From: Candidatus Baldrarchaeum yapensis
GTDB lineage: Archaea; Asgardarchaeota; Baldrarchaeia; Baldrarchaeales; Baldrarchaeaceae
Assembly: GCA_016840465.1 (NCBI GenBank)
Contig: JAEOSH010000005.1
Location: 1-64,000, forward strand
Length of the DNA: 64,000 bases
Direction of reading: 5' to 3'
Within the stretch, counting starts at the first letter, position 1; every line of letters begins with the position of its first letter. The notes under the pieces are model-generated. The model was not told the DNA's origin and ran no database searches. It saw only the letters and a list, made by a program, of their open reading frames with translations. Below are positions 1-8,867 of this stretch, in pieces. Both the position numbers and the translations under genes were made by a program.

Positions 1-653
1 GCCTTCACTCCCAGCCCAAGGAAGAATGCTACAAAGCACATATTCACGAAACCCATGTCTAATGTTTCCTTATTCTCGAGGAAGAACTCTGCAAGATCCG
101 TGAATCTTAATGTCGTTTGTTGCGATAAGAGAAGCACTGCGGATATTAGCAGAACCGATGCACCTATGCTACAAAGTACGAGATACTTTAATCCCGCCTC
201 AATGGACTCCGGTCTCCGGTCGTGGATTACGAGTACCGTTGAGACGACCGTTACTATCTCTAGGAATATGTACAGTGTTAGTAAATCTGCAGCGACCGCC
301 ATTCCGTACATGCTAGCTATGAACAACGCTGAAAATACATAGTATTCCCGCTGGAGACTTTGCTCCTCTTCGCTCATATACGAAAGAGACGCTATCATTG
401 CAAGAGCGCCGAGAAGTAATACTAGCCAGCCGGTGAGCGCGCCGAGGCCATCAACGTTAAACAACACCGTCAGCGTATCCACGGCTTCCCCGTCAAGTAT
501 TGCAAGTTTTGCGCCATAACTTGCAGCTATAAACGCGAGTATTGAAAATACTGTTGTAGGAATTCCATTCCTGTTCTTTGGCATTACAAATTCGAGCAAT
601 GCTCCTATGAGGAGAACACTGAGTATGCACTCGGGCGCGATCAGACAGGTCAT
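1..653 (-). CDS. Antiporter-like membrane subunit of group 4 hydrogenase (NuoN/MrpD type), cut by window edge
   Basis: About 217 N-terminal residues are visible; the 3' part lies beyond the left edge. The translation has alternating hydrophobic segments, begins MTCLIAPECILSVLL, and contains a segment resembling the start of the proton_antipo_M domain. Family knowledge: such subunits of Mrp, Hyf and complex I form the ion-pumping arm. The start ATG overlaps the stop of the HyfE-like gene (ATGA at 650-653), so the two are translationally coupled. The NuoN versus MrpD/HyfF assignment cannot be made from the N-terminus. Confidence 0.8.
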   Translation of the reverse strand, partial: MTCLIAPECILSVLLIGALLEFVMPKNRNGIPTTVFSILAFIAASYGAKLAILDGEAVDTLTVLFNVDGLGALTGWLVLLLGALAMIASLSYMSEEEQSLQREYYVFSALFIASMYGMAVAADLLTLYIFLEIVTVVSTVLVIHDRRPESIEAGLKYLVLCSIGASVLLISAVLLLSQQTTLRFTDLAEFFLENKETLDMGFVNMCFVAFFLGLGVK

Positions 654-1267
654 CCTACCAACCTCCTCAAACTCCAACTATTAATCGTTCCAGTCTTTTG
701 ATATGCAAGCAACGCCAAATAGAGAACCATTCCGACTACGGTTAATGTTATCAGACTACAAAGCGCGCTTTGGATCATCACTACACCTCCTACATATTCG
801 GTTGCGGAAAACACTGAGCACAGATGTAGGCCCTCGTCGATTATTGCAAGACCCACTGCGAACTTCACAATATTTCCCTTTACCAAGAGCGCATAGAGCC
901 CAACTATAAACATCGCGACCGCCAATTGCTGGTACCATGTCAGTCCTCTAACCAAGGTCCCACCTGCTGCAAATACCGTTAATGCAATAAGGGCCAGCAA
1001 CGCCATGGATGTTCCACCGCCCACAGGTTCTCTTTCCACTGGCGGCAGCTTTCTAAGGACATACAGCATCATTGAAGGTACTGCAACGCCATATACCAAC
1101 AGAACCATTGATGCTTCTATTGCATGCGGTGAGAGCCCAGCAAGCGCCGCGCCGAGTATTCCCGCTATGCCCAACAGGTATGCGGAATATCTTAGGTTTC
1201 TTGTCTCTACTGCTAATATCCCAAATATCACGAGTATCACTGAAATTGCGCTTTCCACATAACTCAT
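650..1267 (-). CDS. HyfE-like membrane subunit of hydrogenase
   Basis: A 205-residue protein with about six hydrophobic helices and almost no soluble part. The N-terminal two thirds resemble HyfE/hydrogenase-4 component E, a fusion related to NuoK/MrpC. It is expected in the membrane arm of the group 4 hydrogenase, where it contributes to ion translocation. It overlaps the NuoI-like gene upstream by 4 bases and the antiporter-like gene downstream by 4 bases, which fits one tightly coupled operon. The size matches HyfE (about 210 residues) better than NuoK (about 100). Confidence 0.75.
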   Translation of the reverse strand: MSYVESAISVILVIFGILAVETRNLRYSAYLLGIAGILGAALAGLSPHAIEASMVLLVYGVAVPSMMLYVLRKLPPVEREPVGGGTSMALLALIALTVFAAGGTLVRGLTWYQQLAVAMFIVGLYALLVKGNIVKFAVGLAIIDEGLHLCSVFSATEYVGGVVMIQSALCSLITLTVVGMVLYLALLAYQKTGTINSWSLRRLVG

Positions 1268-1812
1268 TTCATCATCACCATCAAGATTTTTCTTCCAGCC
1301 TCAATATTTTCTATCTTGCGTCTGCAATTCGGACATACCTCAACAATCTGACGGAACTTCTCAATATCTATATTGTACTTCTTTAGGAGGTCTGCGACCT
1401 TTTCGAGTCCCATTTCAAGTTGCGGTTTTGGAACAAATGGAGTTCCACAAATTCTACAGGTGAGGAGAGGGACCGTGACCTTGACATAAAACGCAGACTT
1501 ATCGTAATCGCTCAATTCGAATTCGCGAGAGAGTTTTACTGCCTCTGCTGGGCATACTTCCTCACATCTCGCACAGAACGTACATTTTCCATAGAAATAT
1601 GATATGGTTCTCTCCGCACCCTTATCTTCTATTGTTATCCCCTCTGCTGAACAGACCCTAGCACATGCCCCACACCCAATGCACTTCTCGGGATCCACTT
1701 CAGGCTTTCCGCGGAATCCCTCCGGTGCTGGCGATGGTTCGTAAGGATATTTTATTGTGAAGGGACGTTTAAACAGGGCTTTTATCGTTTCAATAATTGT
1801 TCGCTCCTTCAC
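1264..1812 (-). CDS. NuoI/HyfH-like 2x[4Fe-4S] ferredoxin subunit with C-terminal zinc-ribbon-like tail
   Basis: A 182-residue protein with two classical [4Fe-4S] motifs, C44-x2-C47-x2-C50-x3-C54 and C77-x2-C80-x2-C83-x3-C87. These would carry electrons between the ferredoxin-accepting end and the hydrogenase module. The C-terminal 70 residues add two further CxxC pairs (C119/C122 and C160/C163), typical of a zinc ribbon and absent from bacterial NuoI. It lies 3 bases after the NuoH-like gene. Assignment as the polyferredoxin subunit is firm; the role of the tail is unknown. Confidence 0.88.
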   Translation of the reverse strand: MKERTIIETIKALFKRPFTIKYPYEPSPAPEGFRGKPEVDPEKCIGCGACARVCSAEGITIEDKGAERTISYFYGKCTFCARCEEVCPAEAVKLSREFELSDYDKSAFYVKVTVPLLTCRICGTPFVPKPQLEMGLEKVADLLKKYNIDIEKFRQIVEVCPNCRRKIENIEAGRKILMVMMK

Positions 1813-1815
1813 GTA

Positions 1816-2832
1816 TCACACCCCCACTACCGCATATAATACCAACATCTCTCCTATAAGTCCCACGAGCGAGAGCAGAAGAGCTACCTTCATGAAGAAC
1901 TTGTACGCCTGATCTATCCTGTATCTCGGATTTATGATGTCTATGTATGCCAGTATCAGTACTATCACAAAGCACTTTATCAGGAATGTTATGATGCTCG
2001 TATCTCCGCCTATGAACAATATCACGGTGAACGCTGGAAGCACGAACCACTTCAACGCGTTTGTTACCTCGAAGAGTCCCAATAACTTTCCTGAGTATTC
2101 GGTGAGTGGCCCTGCAAGTATTTCGCACTCGGCCTCGGGTATATCAAATGGCCTTTTGCCCATCTTCGCTAATACGCATAATAGGAACGATATGAATAGA
2201 CAAATCCTAAATACCACGCTCAGTACATATAGCATCGGGTCTAATCCTTCCACAGACGTTATCAGGAACGGGCCTTCCTTCGCCTGTTTGACCATCATCT
2301 CGTTGACACTAAGGGTTTTCATGAATATCACGACACCAACTATTGACACTGCAAACGGGAGTTCGCTGGATAACAGTAGGTTTACCCTTCGGCTAGCACC
2401 AACTGCACCGTAGGGCGATGCTGAACTTGCTCCCGCAACTATCTCACCGACTTCTATCAATGCGAGTAGGTATAGTATGACTATTATATCCGCCCAGAAT
2501 GCCAATGGACTCACGAGGGGTTCTGCCGTCGGAAGAACATGCGCTGGTATCGGCAATAGCCACAGAGCTGTTACACAGCCTGTTAGCGCTATTATTGGCG
2601 CCAGCACGAATAGCGTTCTATGTGCCACCTTAGGAATTATTGTCTCCTTATTGAACAATTTCACAATGTCTGCGAATACTTGATACCATGGTGGTCCTAC
2701 TCTTGACTGCATTCTTGCTCGAAGCTTTCTATAACTCCAGAGAAACATTGCACCCATAAAGAATGCAAATAAACCTCCGGGATAAAGAGCCGCATATATT
2801 ATTGCTAATATGACTTCCATAACGTCCGTCAT
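1816..2832 (-). CDS. NuoH/HyfC-like membrane anchor subunit
   Basis: A 338-residue, eight-helix membrane protein of the NuoH/EchB/HyfC family. It anchors the hydrogenase module and forms the quinone-site-like chamber where redox energy couples to ion pumping. Family hallmarks visible include the N-terminal RVGPPWYQVFADIVKL region, the glutamate-rich cytoplasmic loop around EVGEIVAGAS, and the KRPFDIPEAECEIL loop. The start ATG overlaps the stop of the large-subunit gene (ATGA at 2829-2832). Confidence 0.92.
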   Translation of the reverse strand: MTDVMEVILAIIYAALYPGGLFAFFMGAMFLWSYRKLRARMQSRVGPPWYQVFADIVKLFNKETIIPKVAHRTLFVLAPIIALTGCVTALWLLPIPAHVLPTAEPLVSPLAFWADIIVILYLLALIEVGEIVAGASSASPYGAVGASRRVNLLLSSELPFAVSIVGVVIFMKTLSVNEMMVKQAKEGPFLITSVEGLDPMLYVLSVVFRICLFISFLLCVLAKMGKRPFDIPEAECEILAGPLTEYSGKLLGLFEVTNALKWFVLPAFTVILFIGGDTSIITFLIKCFVIVLILAYIDIINPRYRIDQAYKFFMKVALLLSLVGLIGEMLVLYAVVGV

Positions 2833-3989
2833 TTCCTCTTCCTCCCGTACCTTATCATAAATTCGTTGAACGTCATTATCTTCTTTTCATTAGTTCGCGA
2901 ATCAACAATAATCACTCTCTCAGTACATGCAACACACGGATCGACGCTCGCAAATATTAACGGGGCATCCGCAATGGTTTCTTCAAGTAACATTGGCTTT
3001 ACCGATGCAATGTTCATGAAACTCGGAGTTCTGACTTTCACCCTTTCGGGCACATTTGTACCGTTTGATTTGATATAATACACGAGCTCTCCTCGTGGAG
3101 CCTCTACTCTTCCGAAAGCCTCACCTGGCGGAAATCTACTTACCTCAGTAACTATGGGGCCTGGTGGAAGCTTCTCTAAACTTTCATTCACCATTTTAAT
3201 GGATTCATACACTTCGTACACTCTGACGAGTGTCTTTGCGAGTACGTCACCCTCATCGAACACTATCATTTCCCAATCAAGTCTATCATATGCAGCATAA
3301 GGATCGTCCTTACGAATATCGGATGCTATTCTAGATGCCCTTGCGGTTGGTCCAACAACACCGTAGCGTTTTGCCTCCTCATGCGTTAATACGCCGACGC
3401 CCTTCACACGAGCTTCTATTACTGGATCCTGGAGAATTGCCTCAACCGTTTTGTCGAAAGCATTTTTGATAGTATCCATGTACTTCTTTACTAGCCTTAT
3501 TGTCTTTTCATCAACGTCCCTTCTGACACCACCAATGGTGTTATACGCATAGTTTACCCGGTTTCCAGTAATTATTTCCAGAAGATCCTGGACGTACTCC
3601 CTATCCCGCCATATCTGCATGAAGAGCGTATCAAACCCTATGATGTGCATCGCGACTCCTAACCATAAGAGATGGCTATGAATACGTTCGAGCTCTGCAA
3701 CTAATACTCTCAGAAACAGTGCTCTTTCGGGAGGAGTTACACCTGCAACGTCTTCAACCGTTTGGCAATAGCAGGTCGTGTGCGCATCACTACAAATTCC
3801 ACAAACGCGCTCGAATAGGAAAATATTTTGCCAGTAAGTTCTTCTCATCGCCAGATATTCGATGCCGCGATGGTGATATCCGAGTTTTATGTCGGCATCT
3901 TTGATTCTCTCTCCCTCCACCTCTAACTTGAGAAAAATGGGTTCCTTGAGCGCAACATGATACGGACCGATTGGTATTGTCGCCGCCAT
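2829..3989 (-). CDS. [NiFe] hydrogenase large subunit, group 4 (EchE/HyfG/NuoD family)
   Basis: A 386-residue catalytic subunit. Both nickel-binding motifs are intact: RVCGICSDAH with C63, C66 and H70, and DPCVACTER with C352 and C355. It should therefore bind a NiFe centre and is not a cysteine-less complex I-type relative. About 28 residues follow TER, which could be the peptide removed by a maturation protease. It is likely to couple ferredoxin oxidation to proton reduction, or the reverse. The NuoC-like protein is a separate gene here, unlike the HyfG fusion. No small subunit (NuoB-like) is visible, so it may lie beyond the left edge. Confidence 0.95.
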   Translation of the reverse strand: MAATIPIGPYHVALKEPIFLKLEVEGERIKDADIKLGYHHRGIEYLAMRRTYWQNIFLFERVCGICSDAHTTCYCQTVEDVAGVTPPERALFLRVLVAELERIHSHLLWLGVAMHIIGFDTLFMQIWRDREYVQDLLEIITGNRVNYAYNTIGGVRRDVDEKTIRLVKKYMDTIKNAFDKTVEAILQDPVIEARVKGVGVLTHEEAKRYGVVGPTARASRIASDIRKDDPYAAYDRLDWEMIVFDEGDVLAKTLVRVYEVYESIKMVNESLEKLPPGPIVTEVSRFPPGEAFGRVEAPRGELVYYIKSNGTNVPERVKVRTPSFMNIASVKPMLLEETIADAPLIFASVDPCVACTERVIIVDSRTNEKKIMTFNEFMIRYGRKRK

Positions 3990-4001
3990 CTCAACACCAC
4001 C

Positions 4002-4886
4002 TCATATTTTCACCTTCTCCAGAACATTCTTCACGGGAATCCTGTGAAGTTTGATCCCGATTTCATCGGGGGAAATACCAAACGAAAGTGCAAGTAGTTC
4101 CATTATGTGCAAAACCGGAATCCTAAAGGTCTCTTTTACGTATCTTCTCAGTTCCGTCTGTCCTAGTTCAAATTGTATATAACATGCAGGACATGCAAGG
4201 ACTATGCAGTCCGCATTGGATTCCCTCATGTTCTTAAGCTTTACATGCAGCCTGTTTTTCAGCGAAAACTCCACATTTGCCTGTCTAGCTGGATATCCAC
4301 AACATAATCTTTCAACACCATACTCCACGAGATTAGCTTCCGTGACCCTAATTAGTTCCTCAAGAAGCCGTGGCTTTTTCCATACGTCCTCATCATCCGG
4401 TTTTGCAGATCTAAATAGGTGGCAACCATAATGAACAGCAACATTAAGGCTCCTCAGAGGCCTCTTGACGTATTCTTTTAACTTCTCGATGCCTATATCC
4501 TCTCCAAGTACCTCAACTACATGCTTCACTTCTATTTTACCTTCAACCTTCTTTCCAATACCGCTCAACACCTGATTTACTTCATTACGCAACTCTGCAT
4601 CCTCTTTGAGCATATGATTGACCTCAAATAGCGTTTCATAGCAACCATTGCATAGGGTCATAATGTCCTTGCCTTTAGCTTCGGCAAGTGCTATATTCCT
4701 AGCTGCGAGTGCGGTCCACAACTTTCTTGCAACAAGCTTTGAAATTACAGGTTCAGGGCAACAAGACGCTCCCTCTAACTCCTCAATCGAAACTCCCAGT
4801 ACTTCAAAGACTTTCCTAGATGCCGCTTCAATGTTTGGCATCCTCGCGGGAATGTAGCATCCCCAAAATGCAACATATTCGGGCAT
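4002..4886 (-). CDS. HdrB-like protein with two complete CCG domains
   Basis: A 294-residue protein with two CCG (DUF224) cysteine motifs: C10-x31-CC(42,43)-x35-C79xxC82 and C155-x39-CC(195,196)-x35-C232xxC235. In heterodisulfide reductase HdrB this pattern binds the noncubane [4Fe-4S] clusters that reduce a disulfide. All ligands are present, so it looks functional. It sits 12 bases after the NuoC-like gene and just before the hydrogenase large subunit, on the same strand, so it is probably a component or partner of the complex. No HdrA or HdrC is adjacent; the four-cluster ferredoxin of the operon may deliver electrons. The substrate is unknown. Confidence 0.9.
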   Translation of the reverse strand: MPEYVAFWGCYIPARMPNIEAASRKVFEVLGVSIEELEGASCCPEPVISKLVARKLWTALAARNIALAEAKGKDIMTLCNGCYETLFEVNHMLKEDAELRNEVNQVLSGIGKKVEGKIEVKHVVEVLGEDIGIEKLKEYVKRPLRSLNVAVHYGCHLFRSAKPDDEDVWKKPRLLEELIRVTEANLVEYGVERLCCGYPARQANVEFSLKNRLHVKLKNMRESNADCIVLACPACYIQFELGQTELRRYVKETFRIPVLHIMELLALSFGISPDEIGIKLHRIPVKNVLEKVKI

Positions 4887-4898
4887 CTTGCTTTCACC

Positions 4899-5570
4899 TC
4901 ACTTATATCTTAGCCTCTTCTTCTCCCAATCATACCCGGCTTCCTTATCAAATCCAGTTTCCTTCACTATTTCATGAACTTCCTTGAGAGCGTCCTCAAC
5001 AACGGCGGTTGTGGGCAATTGCGACGACAATTTTAGTTCCTCTCTCCTCCTTGCAAGTGGCGGTGCTATTTCTAATGGCTGCCCTTTGGTTATGAGCATT
5101 TCAACACTGGGTCTCTGGTCCTTTGGAATGACGCCCTCCATCGGTTTGCGCAGTGGATGAACCCCCTCTGGTAATTCGAATGGTAGTAGAAGTCTCCTTG
5201 GATCCGGATGACCTTCAAATTTTACCCCGAACAAATCGGAGATTTCACGCTCTATCCATTGAGCAGCAGGCAGGAACTCGGCAATGCTATCTATGGAAGA
5301 TTCCTCCTTCTTGACAATCGTTCTCAGGCTGAGGACGTTACCGCCACCGACGTCTATATGGTATACCATTTCGAAATCCGTGCCATTATCCACACATGAA
5401 ATAGTGATAAAACGGGCGTCGAAATTGTCGATCAAAAACTTTACCATGGACTTTACGGCATCCTTCTCAACGTTAGCAAAGTACCTCTTATCCCGCTTCT
5501 TATAGTATCTTATGAACTTATCCCCAAATTGCTCCTTCAGTTTTGAAATTATTTCCTCGACACTAATCAA
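4899..5570 (-). CDS. NuoC-like (30 kDa) hydrogenase subunit
   Basis: A 223-residue protein with the complex I 30-kDa signature AQWIEREISDLFGVKFEGHP followed by DPRRLLLPF. It packs against the large subunit in complex I-like enzymes. The chosen start is a TTG at 5570, preceded by GGTGAGGATGA, a good ribosome-binding site; no ATG fits. In bacterial Hyf/Hyc this domain is fused to the large subunit, whereas here an HdrB-like gene separates the two. Confidence 0.9.
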   Translation of the reverse strand: MISVEEIISKLKEQFGDKFIRYYKKRDKRYFANVEKDAVKSMVKFLIDNFDARFITISCVDNGTDFEMVYHIDVGGGNVLSLRTIVKKEESSIDSIAEFLPAAQWIEREISDLFGVKFEGHPDPRRLLLPFELPEGVHPLRKPMEGVIPKDQRPSVEMLITKGQPLEIAPPLARRREELKLSSQLPTTAVVEDALKEVHEIVKETGFDKEAGYDWEKKRLRYK

Positions 5571-5582
5571 TCATCCTCACCC

Positions 5583-7553
5583 CTATAGGAATAATATCGC
5601 TAGAATTATTGCAAGGAAGGCTGCAAGAACTATGGTATACACGTTAAGGTATCCTATTTGCACTTTTCTCAACTTCTCTGACGCTTTTACGACCAACTTG
5701 CCTATTCCGAACCAGAGTATGTCGAGGCCTCCTCTTTTCATGAACTTGTATAGTTTCTCAAACATGACCTCAGATCCGAAGAGAAACGCCTCCGGATCTG
5801 GGCGAACCCTATTTATGTCAAGGTAAGGTTGTTCGATTTCACCACCAGTGAATACGTCAATTTCCACCTCGGCAGGAGTTCTTGGCGCTAGTCCTATTCT
5901 GTAAATAGCGAGTCCCAGTATTATCGATGCAACTATCAGTCCCGTAACAAGAGTGGCAAAGTATCCTCCGAGCATTGTGGTTTCAACAAACCCTAGCCAT
6001 GTAACGTGAACTTCCCCGCCAACTAGTGCAACGGATGCGGGAATTATAAGTCGTAGCGGAACTTGAGGAACAACTCCGAAGAACAAGCATAGAAACGCCA
6101 GTATTGTTATCGAAACCTGCATTGGTAGAGGTACCTCTTTAACCTCCTTCAACTTCTCCGGTCGCGATCCGAAGAATGCTGAATATAGCAGCTTCATAAA
6201 GCTTGCAAGTGTAGCTGCACTGACGAACATAGCAATTACTGCATAAACAATGAACAGAGAACCAGCAAGACCACCTAACTCTATTCCTCTCCCCAGTGCG
6301 GCCTCATATATCATTAACTTGCTGACAAATCCGTTGAACGGCGGAATTCCGGAAACCGAAAACGCAGCAAATATGCAGGCGACTGCTGTCACTGGCATGT
6401 TCTTTGCGAGTCCACCCATTTCATCAAGGTATCTTGTACCGGTTGCGTATATTAGACAACCTGCACATAAGGAGAGCAATCCTTTGAATATTGCGTGATT
6501 CAGCAAGTGGAAGAGTCCTGCTGCAACACCAAGTGCAGTTCCGATTCCAACTCCCAAGAACATGTATCCTATTTGACTAATTGTGTGATACGCGAGCAAT
6601 CTCTCGATATCCTTTTGAGCAAGAGCGCACATCACGGCTACCGTCATTGTGATTACGCCTATCGTTGAAACGGTAAGCTGCCAGAGGAGACTCTTACCCA
6701 GGACTTCTCCAAACAGGAAATACATTCGCGCAACGAGATATATACCTGCTTTAACCATCGCGGCTGCATGCAGAAGCGCAGTGGCTGGAGACGGGGCAAC
6801 TGTGGCATCGGGTAGCCATGTATGCAACGGGAATTGAACGGATTTTGCAATTGCTGCGACAAGGAATAGCACCGCAATTATCACGGCAACATCCTTACAG
6901 TATATCAGTTTTCTTGGAAGTTCCTCGAATAGAAGAGTTCCCGCTGCTAGATACGTCCAAATAATCCCTACTAGTAATGCAAGCCCTGTTCCGTGTGTGA
7001 GCATGATTGCCTTGTATGATGCTCTTAAATGATCCGGCTTCTCATAGTGGAACCCTGTAAGGAGATATGAGCATATGCCTACCAGTTCCCAGAAGACGAA
7101 TAGTAGTATCAGGTCGCCTGCAAATGCTAACCCGGTCATGGAGCCTATAAATATCAGCATTACCGCATAGAATCTTCCTAGGTGTTCTTCTCGCTCCATA
7201 TCGGCCACTGCATATAGGAGATCCAGTGTGCCAAAGCCTGATGCTATCCCAGCTATTAACAAACTTAGACTGTCTATGTAAAGGGCAAATTCCATTCCTA
7301 TGAACGGTTGCGCTATCATTGGAACTAGTGCTGCAAATTTTTCTGAAAACTCGAGCGTGAATATCACTTTTCCTTTCTCGAGTACTTCTGGTATCAGCAT
7401 GAAGACCAGTGCTGCAGATATGAATGCTATTATTGTCGAGAACCAGCCGACTCCCTTCTTTGAAACATTACCCAGAGGGTACGCAAAAATTGCGGCCAGT
7501 ATTGGGATCGAAAACGCAAGAACTCCGATCATTCCCGGATCCAACCCTACCAC
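5583..7553 (-). CDS. NuoL/HyfB-like proton-pumping membrane subunit
   Basis: A 656-residue polytopic membrane protein of the NuoL/MrpA/HyfB family, with the conserved proton_antipo_M region (KSVQFPLHTWLPDATVAPSP, then ALLHAAAMVKAGIYL). Glutamates and lysines in the channel are present, for example LLFVFWELVGICSYLL. It forms the distal ion-translocating module. The start is uncertain: GTG 7553 is given, TTG 7544 has the GAGGTGG site at better spacing, and ATG 7532 is also possible. It begins close behind the four-cluster ferredoxin gene. Confidence 0.92.
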   Translation of the reverse strand: MVGLDPGMIGVLAFSIPILAAIFAYPLGNVSKKGVGWFSTIIAFISAALVFMLIPEVLEKGKVIFTLEFSEKFAALVPMIAQPFIGMEFALYIDSLSLLIAGIASGFGTLDLLYAVADMEREEHLGRFYAVMLIFIGSMTGLAFAGDLILLFVFWELVGICSYLLTGFHYEKPDHLRASYKAIMLTHGTGLALLVGIIWTYLAAGTLLFEELPRKLIYCKDVAVIIAVLFLVAAIAKSVQFPLHTWLPDATVAPSPATALLHAAAMVKAGIYLVARMYFLFGEVLGKSLLWQLTVSTIGVITMTVAVMCALAQKDIERLLAYHTISQIGYMFLGVGIGTALGVAAGLFHLLNHAIFKGLLSLCAGCLIYATGTRYLDEMGGLAKNMPVTAVACIFAAFSVSGIPPFNGFVSKLMIYEAALGRGIELGGLAGSLFIVYAVIAMFVSAATLASFMKLLYSAFFGSRPEKLKEVKEVPLPMQVSITILAFLCLFFGVVPQVPLRLIIPASVALVGGEVHVTWLGFVETTMLGGYFATLVTGLIVASIILGLAIYRIGLAPRTPAEVEIDVFTGGEIEQPYLDINRVRPDPEAFLFGSEVMFEKLYKFMKRGGLDILWFGIGKLVVKASEKLRKVQIGYLNVYTIVLAAFLAIILAILFL

Positions 7554-7559
7554 CTCGCT

Positions 7560-8012
7560 TCATTCTTTATAAATTTCTTTGAGTAATGCTGTAGCCTCTT
7601 CACGTGGAACAAATCTTAATGCTCTCGATGAGCAGAACTTCACGCACTCCGGATCACCATCGCATAGATCACACTTTATCGAAACCCTCAACGCTTCATT
7701 GAACCACGGGACAGAAAGTGGACACATGACATTACACAACTGGCAACCTATGCACTTCATTACGTCTATTGTCACTATTCCGGTATCCTCGTCTTTAACG
7801 ATTGCCGACACTGGGCACACCGTTGCACAAATGGGCTCTTCGCAATGGTGACAATAAACAGCTTCAAACCTTTTTAATTCTTCAGCGAAGCTTATCTTTA
7901 TATTTGAGAGGTTGTAATCGAGAACCCCGTAGTGTTTATAGGAGCATGCGATCATGCACGATGTACATCCCGTACATCTCCACGGATTATAAACAAGTAC
8001 CATTTGCGTCAT
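7560..8012 (-). CDS. Four-cluster ferredoxin (HycB/HyfA/CooF-like), first gene of hydrogenase operon
   Basis: A 150-residue iron-sulfur protein with four cysteine clusters: CTGCTSCMIAC, CHHCEEPICATVCP, CIGCQLCNVMCP and CDLCDGDPECVKFC. This is the pattern of the HycB/CooF/DmsB family, which transfers electrons between an oxidoreductase and a hydrogenase. It is soluble and membrane-associated through partners. The start ATG at 8012 follows AGAGGG with six bases between; a second ATG occurs at 8003. As the leading gene it probably couples the hydrogenase to ferredoxin or to the HdrB-like subunit. Confidence 0.9.
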   Translation of the reverse strand: MTQMVLVYNPWRCTGCTSCMIACSYKHYGVLDYNLSNIKISFAEELKRFEAVYCHHCEEPICATVCPVSAIVKDEDTGIVTIDVMKCIGCQLCNVMCPLSVPWFNEALRVSIKCDLCDGDPECVKFCSSRALRFVPREEATALLKEIYKE

Positions 8013-8075
8013 CTGCGTCCCTCTCTTAATGGTGGTTAATTGAAAGTCATGAGCAACATTGAATCAGTACCTACA

Positions 8076-8083
8076 TTTTTAAA
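8076..8083 (-). promoter_or_regulatory. Probable TATA box of the hydrogenase operon
   Basis: The minus-strand TTTAAAAA with upstream A-rich bases lies about 64 bases before the start of the first hydrogenase gene. It implies a transcription start near 8055 and a leader of about 40 bases. This is the best archaeal TATA match upstream of the operon; it is inferred from sequence only. Confidence 0.45.
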
Positions 8084-8767
8084 CATTTTTTGCCACAAAA
8101 AACCAGCAATCAAACCTGTTACGAAGATCTTCCATAGCAATAGCCCGTTATTGATAATCATAACAATAATCAAAATAATTTTTATACAAACGGACATTAA
8201 GATGCGTCATACTTTCGAATAAGGAAACCATCAATGATGTAATTGCAAAGAGAAGGAGCTATCTATCTATATTTCGTTTTTTGAACAATAAGGTGCTAAA
8301 GTGATACTATTAAGGGTAAAAGTAAGACCGACCGCCGGAAAATCCTGCCTCATTTTGATCTTTGATGTAAAGAATGTTGTTACGTTTATTTAAAAAAGTA
8401 ACAACTCTTTCTTTTTGTACCCTCTCATGTGTATTTGATAGCCCGGCAAAAACGTATTGCAATTCGCTTTGCGTAGGTTGTAAGATCATGTGCCTTATGC
8501 ACTTTTTCGCTCCCTAACAATATAATCGGAGACTGAGTATCAATTCTTCTCCTTTGTTGTTATTTCTTTGAGAAGAAAGTTAAAATAATTTACCTTTTGG
8601 GGGGAAATATATGAACGTTGACGTTTGAAGAAAAAATTACAGTAACATCTCTACAATCATTGTATTTAATATCCAAGTGTTTTTCGTTTATCGTAAATTG
8701 ATTATATTGTGCGTCGACTAATTTTAGACGGAAGGAGATATTAGTTTTTCTTCCTCTCTACGCAAAA
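8084..8767. other. AT-rich divergent intergenic region without a gene
   Basis: About 680 bases between the hydrogenase and ATPase operons with no convincing coding frame. It contains a perfect 8-base inverted repeat, GTTGTTAC at 8376-8383 and GTAACAAC at 8398-8405, with a 14-base AT-rich spacer; a T-rich run follows. This could be an operator or a terminator-like hairpin. Nothing else stands out. Confidence 0.4.
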
Positions 8768-8768
8768 G

Positions 8769-8776
8769 ATATAAAA
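8769..8776 (+). promoter_or_regulatory. TATA box of the A-ATPase operon
   Basis: ATATAAAA is preceded by a purine-rich BRE-like stretch. Its position predicts transcription from about 8798, giving a leader of about 70 bases before the ATG at 8868. This placement also argues against the TTG at 8793 as the start of subunit I. Confidence 0.6.
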
Positions 8777-8867
8777 CTTTCTTATCATAACATTGCCGGA
8801 ACGTATTAGCAGTCCGTTAGGCCCATTTACGCTTCCGAATAGGACAGTGAGAACGAGAGGATCGAGT

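Noticed and set aside
55-342. Plus-strand open frames at the left edge
   Set aside because: They lie opposite the antiporter-like hydrogenase subunit, whose minus-strand translation is clearly a membrane protein; the plus frames have no family features.
8376-8405. Inverted repeat GTTGTTAC/GTAACAAC as an intrinsic terminator
   Set aside because: No gene ends upstream of it on the plus strand; kept only as a note on possible operator function.
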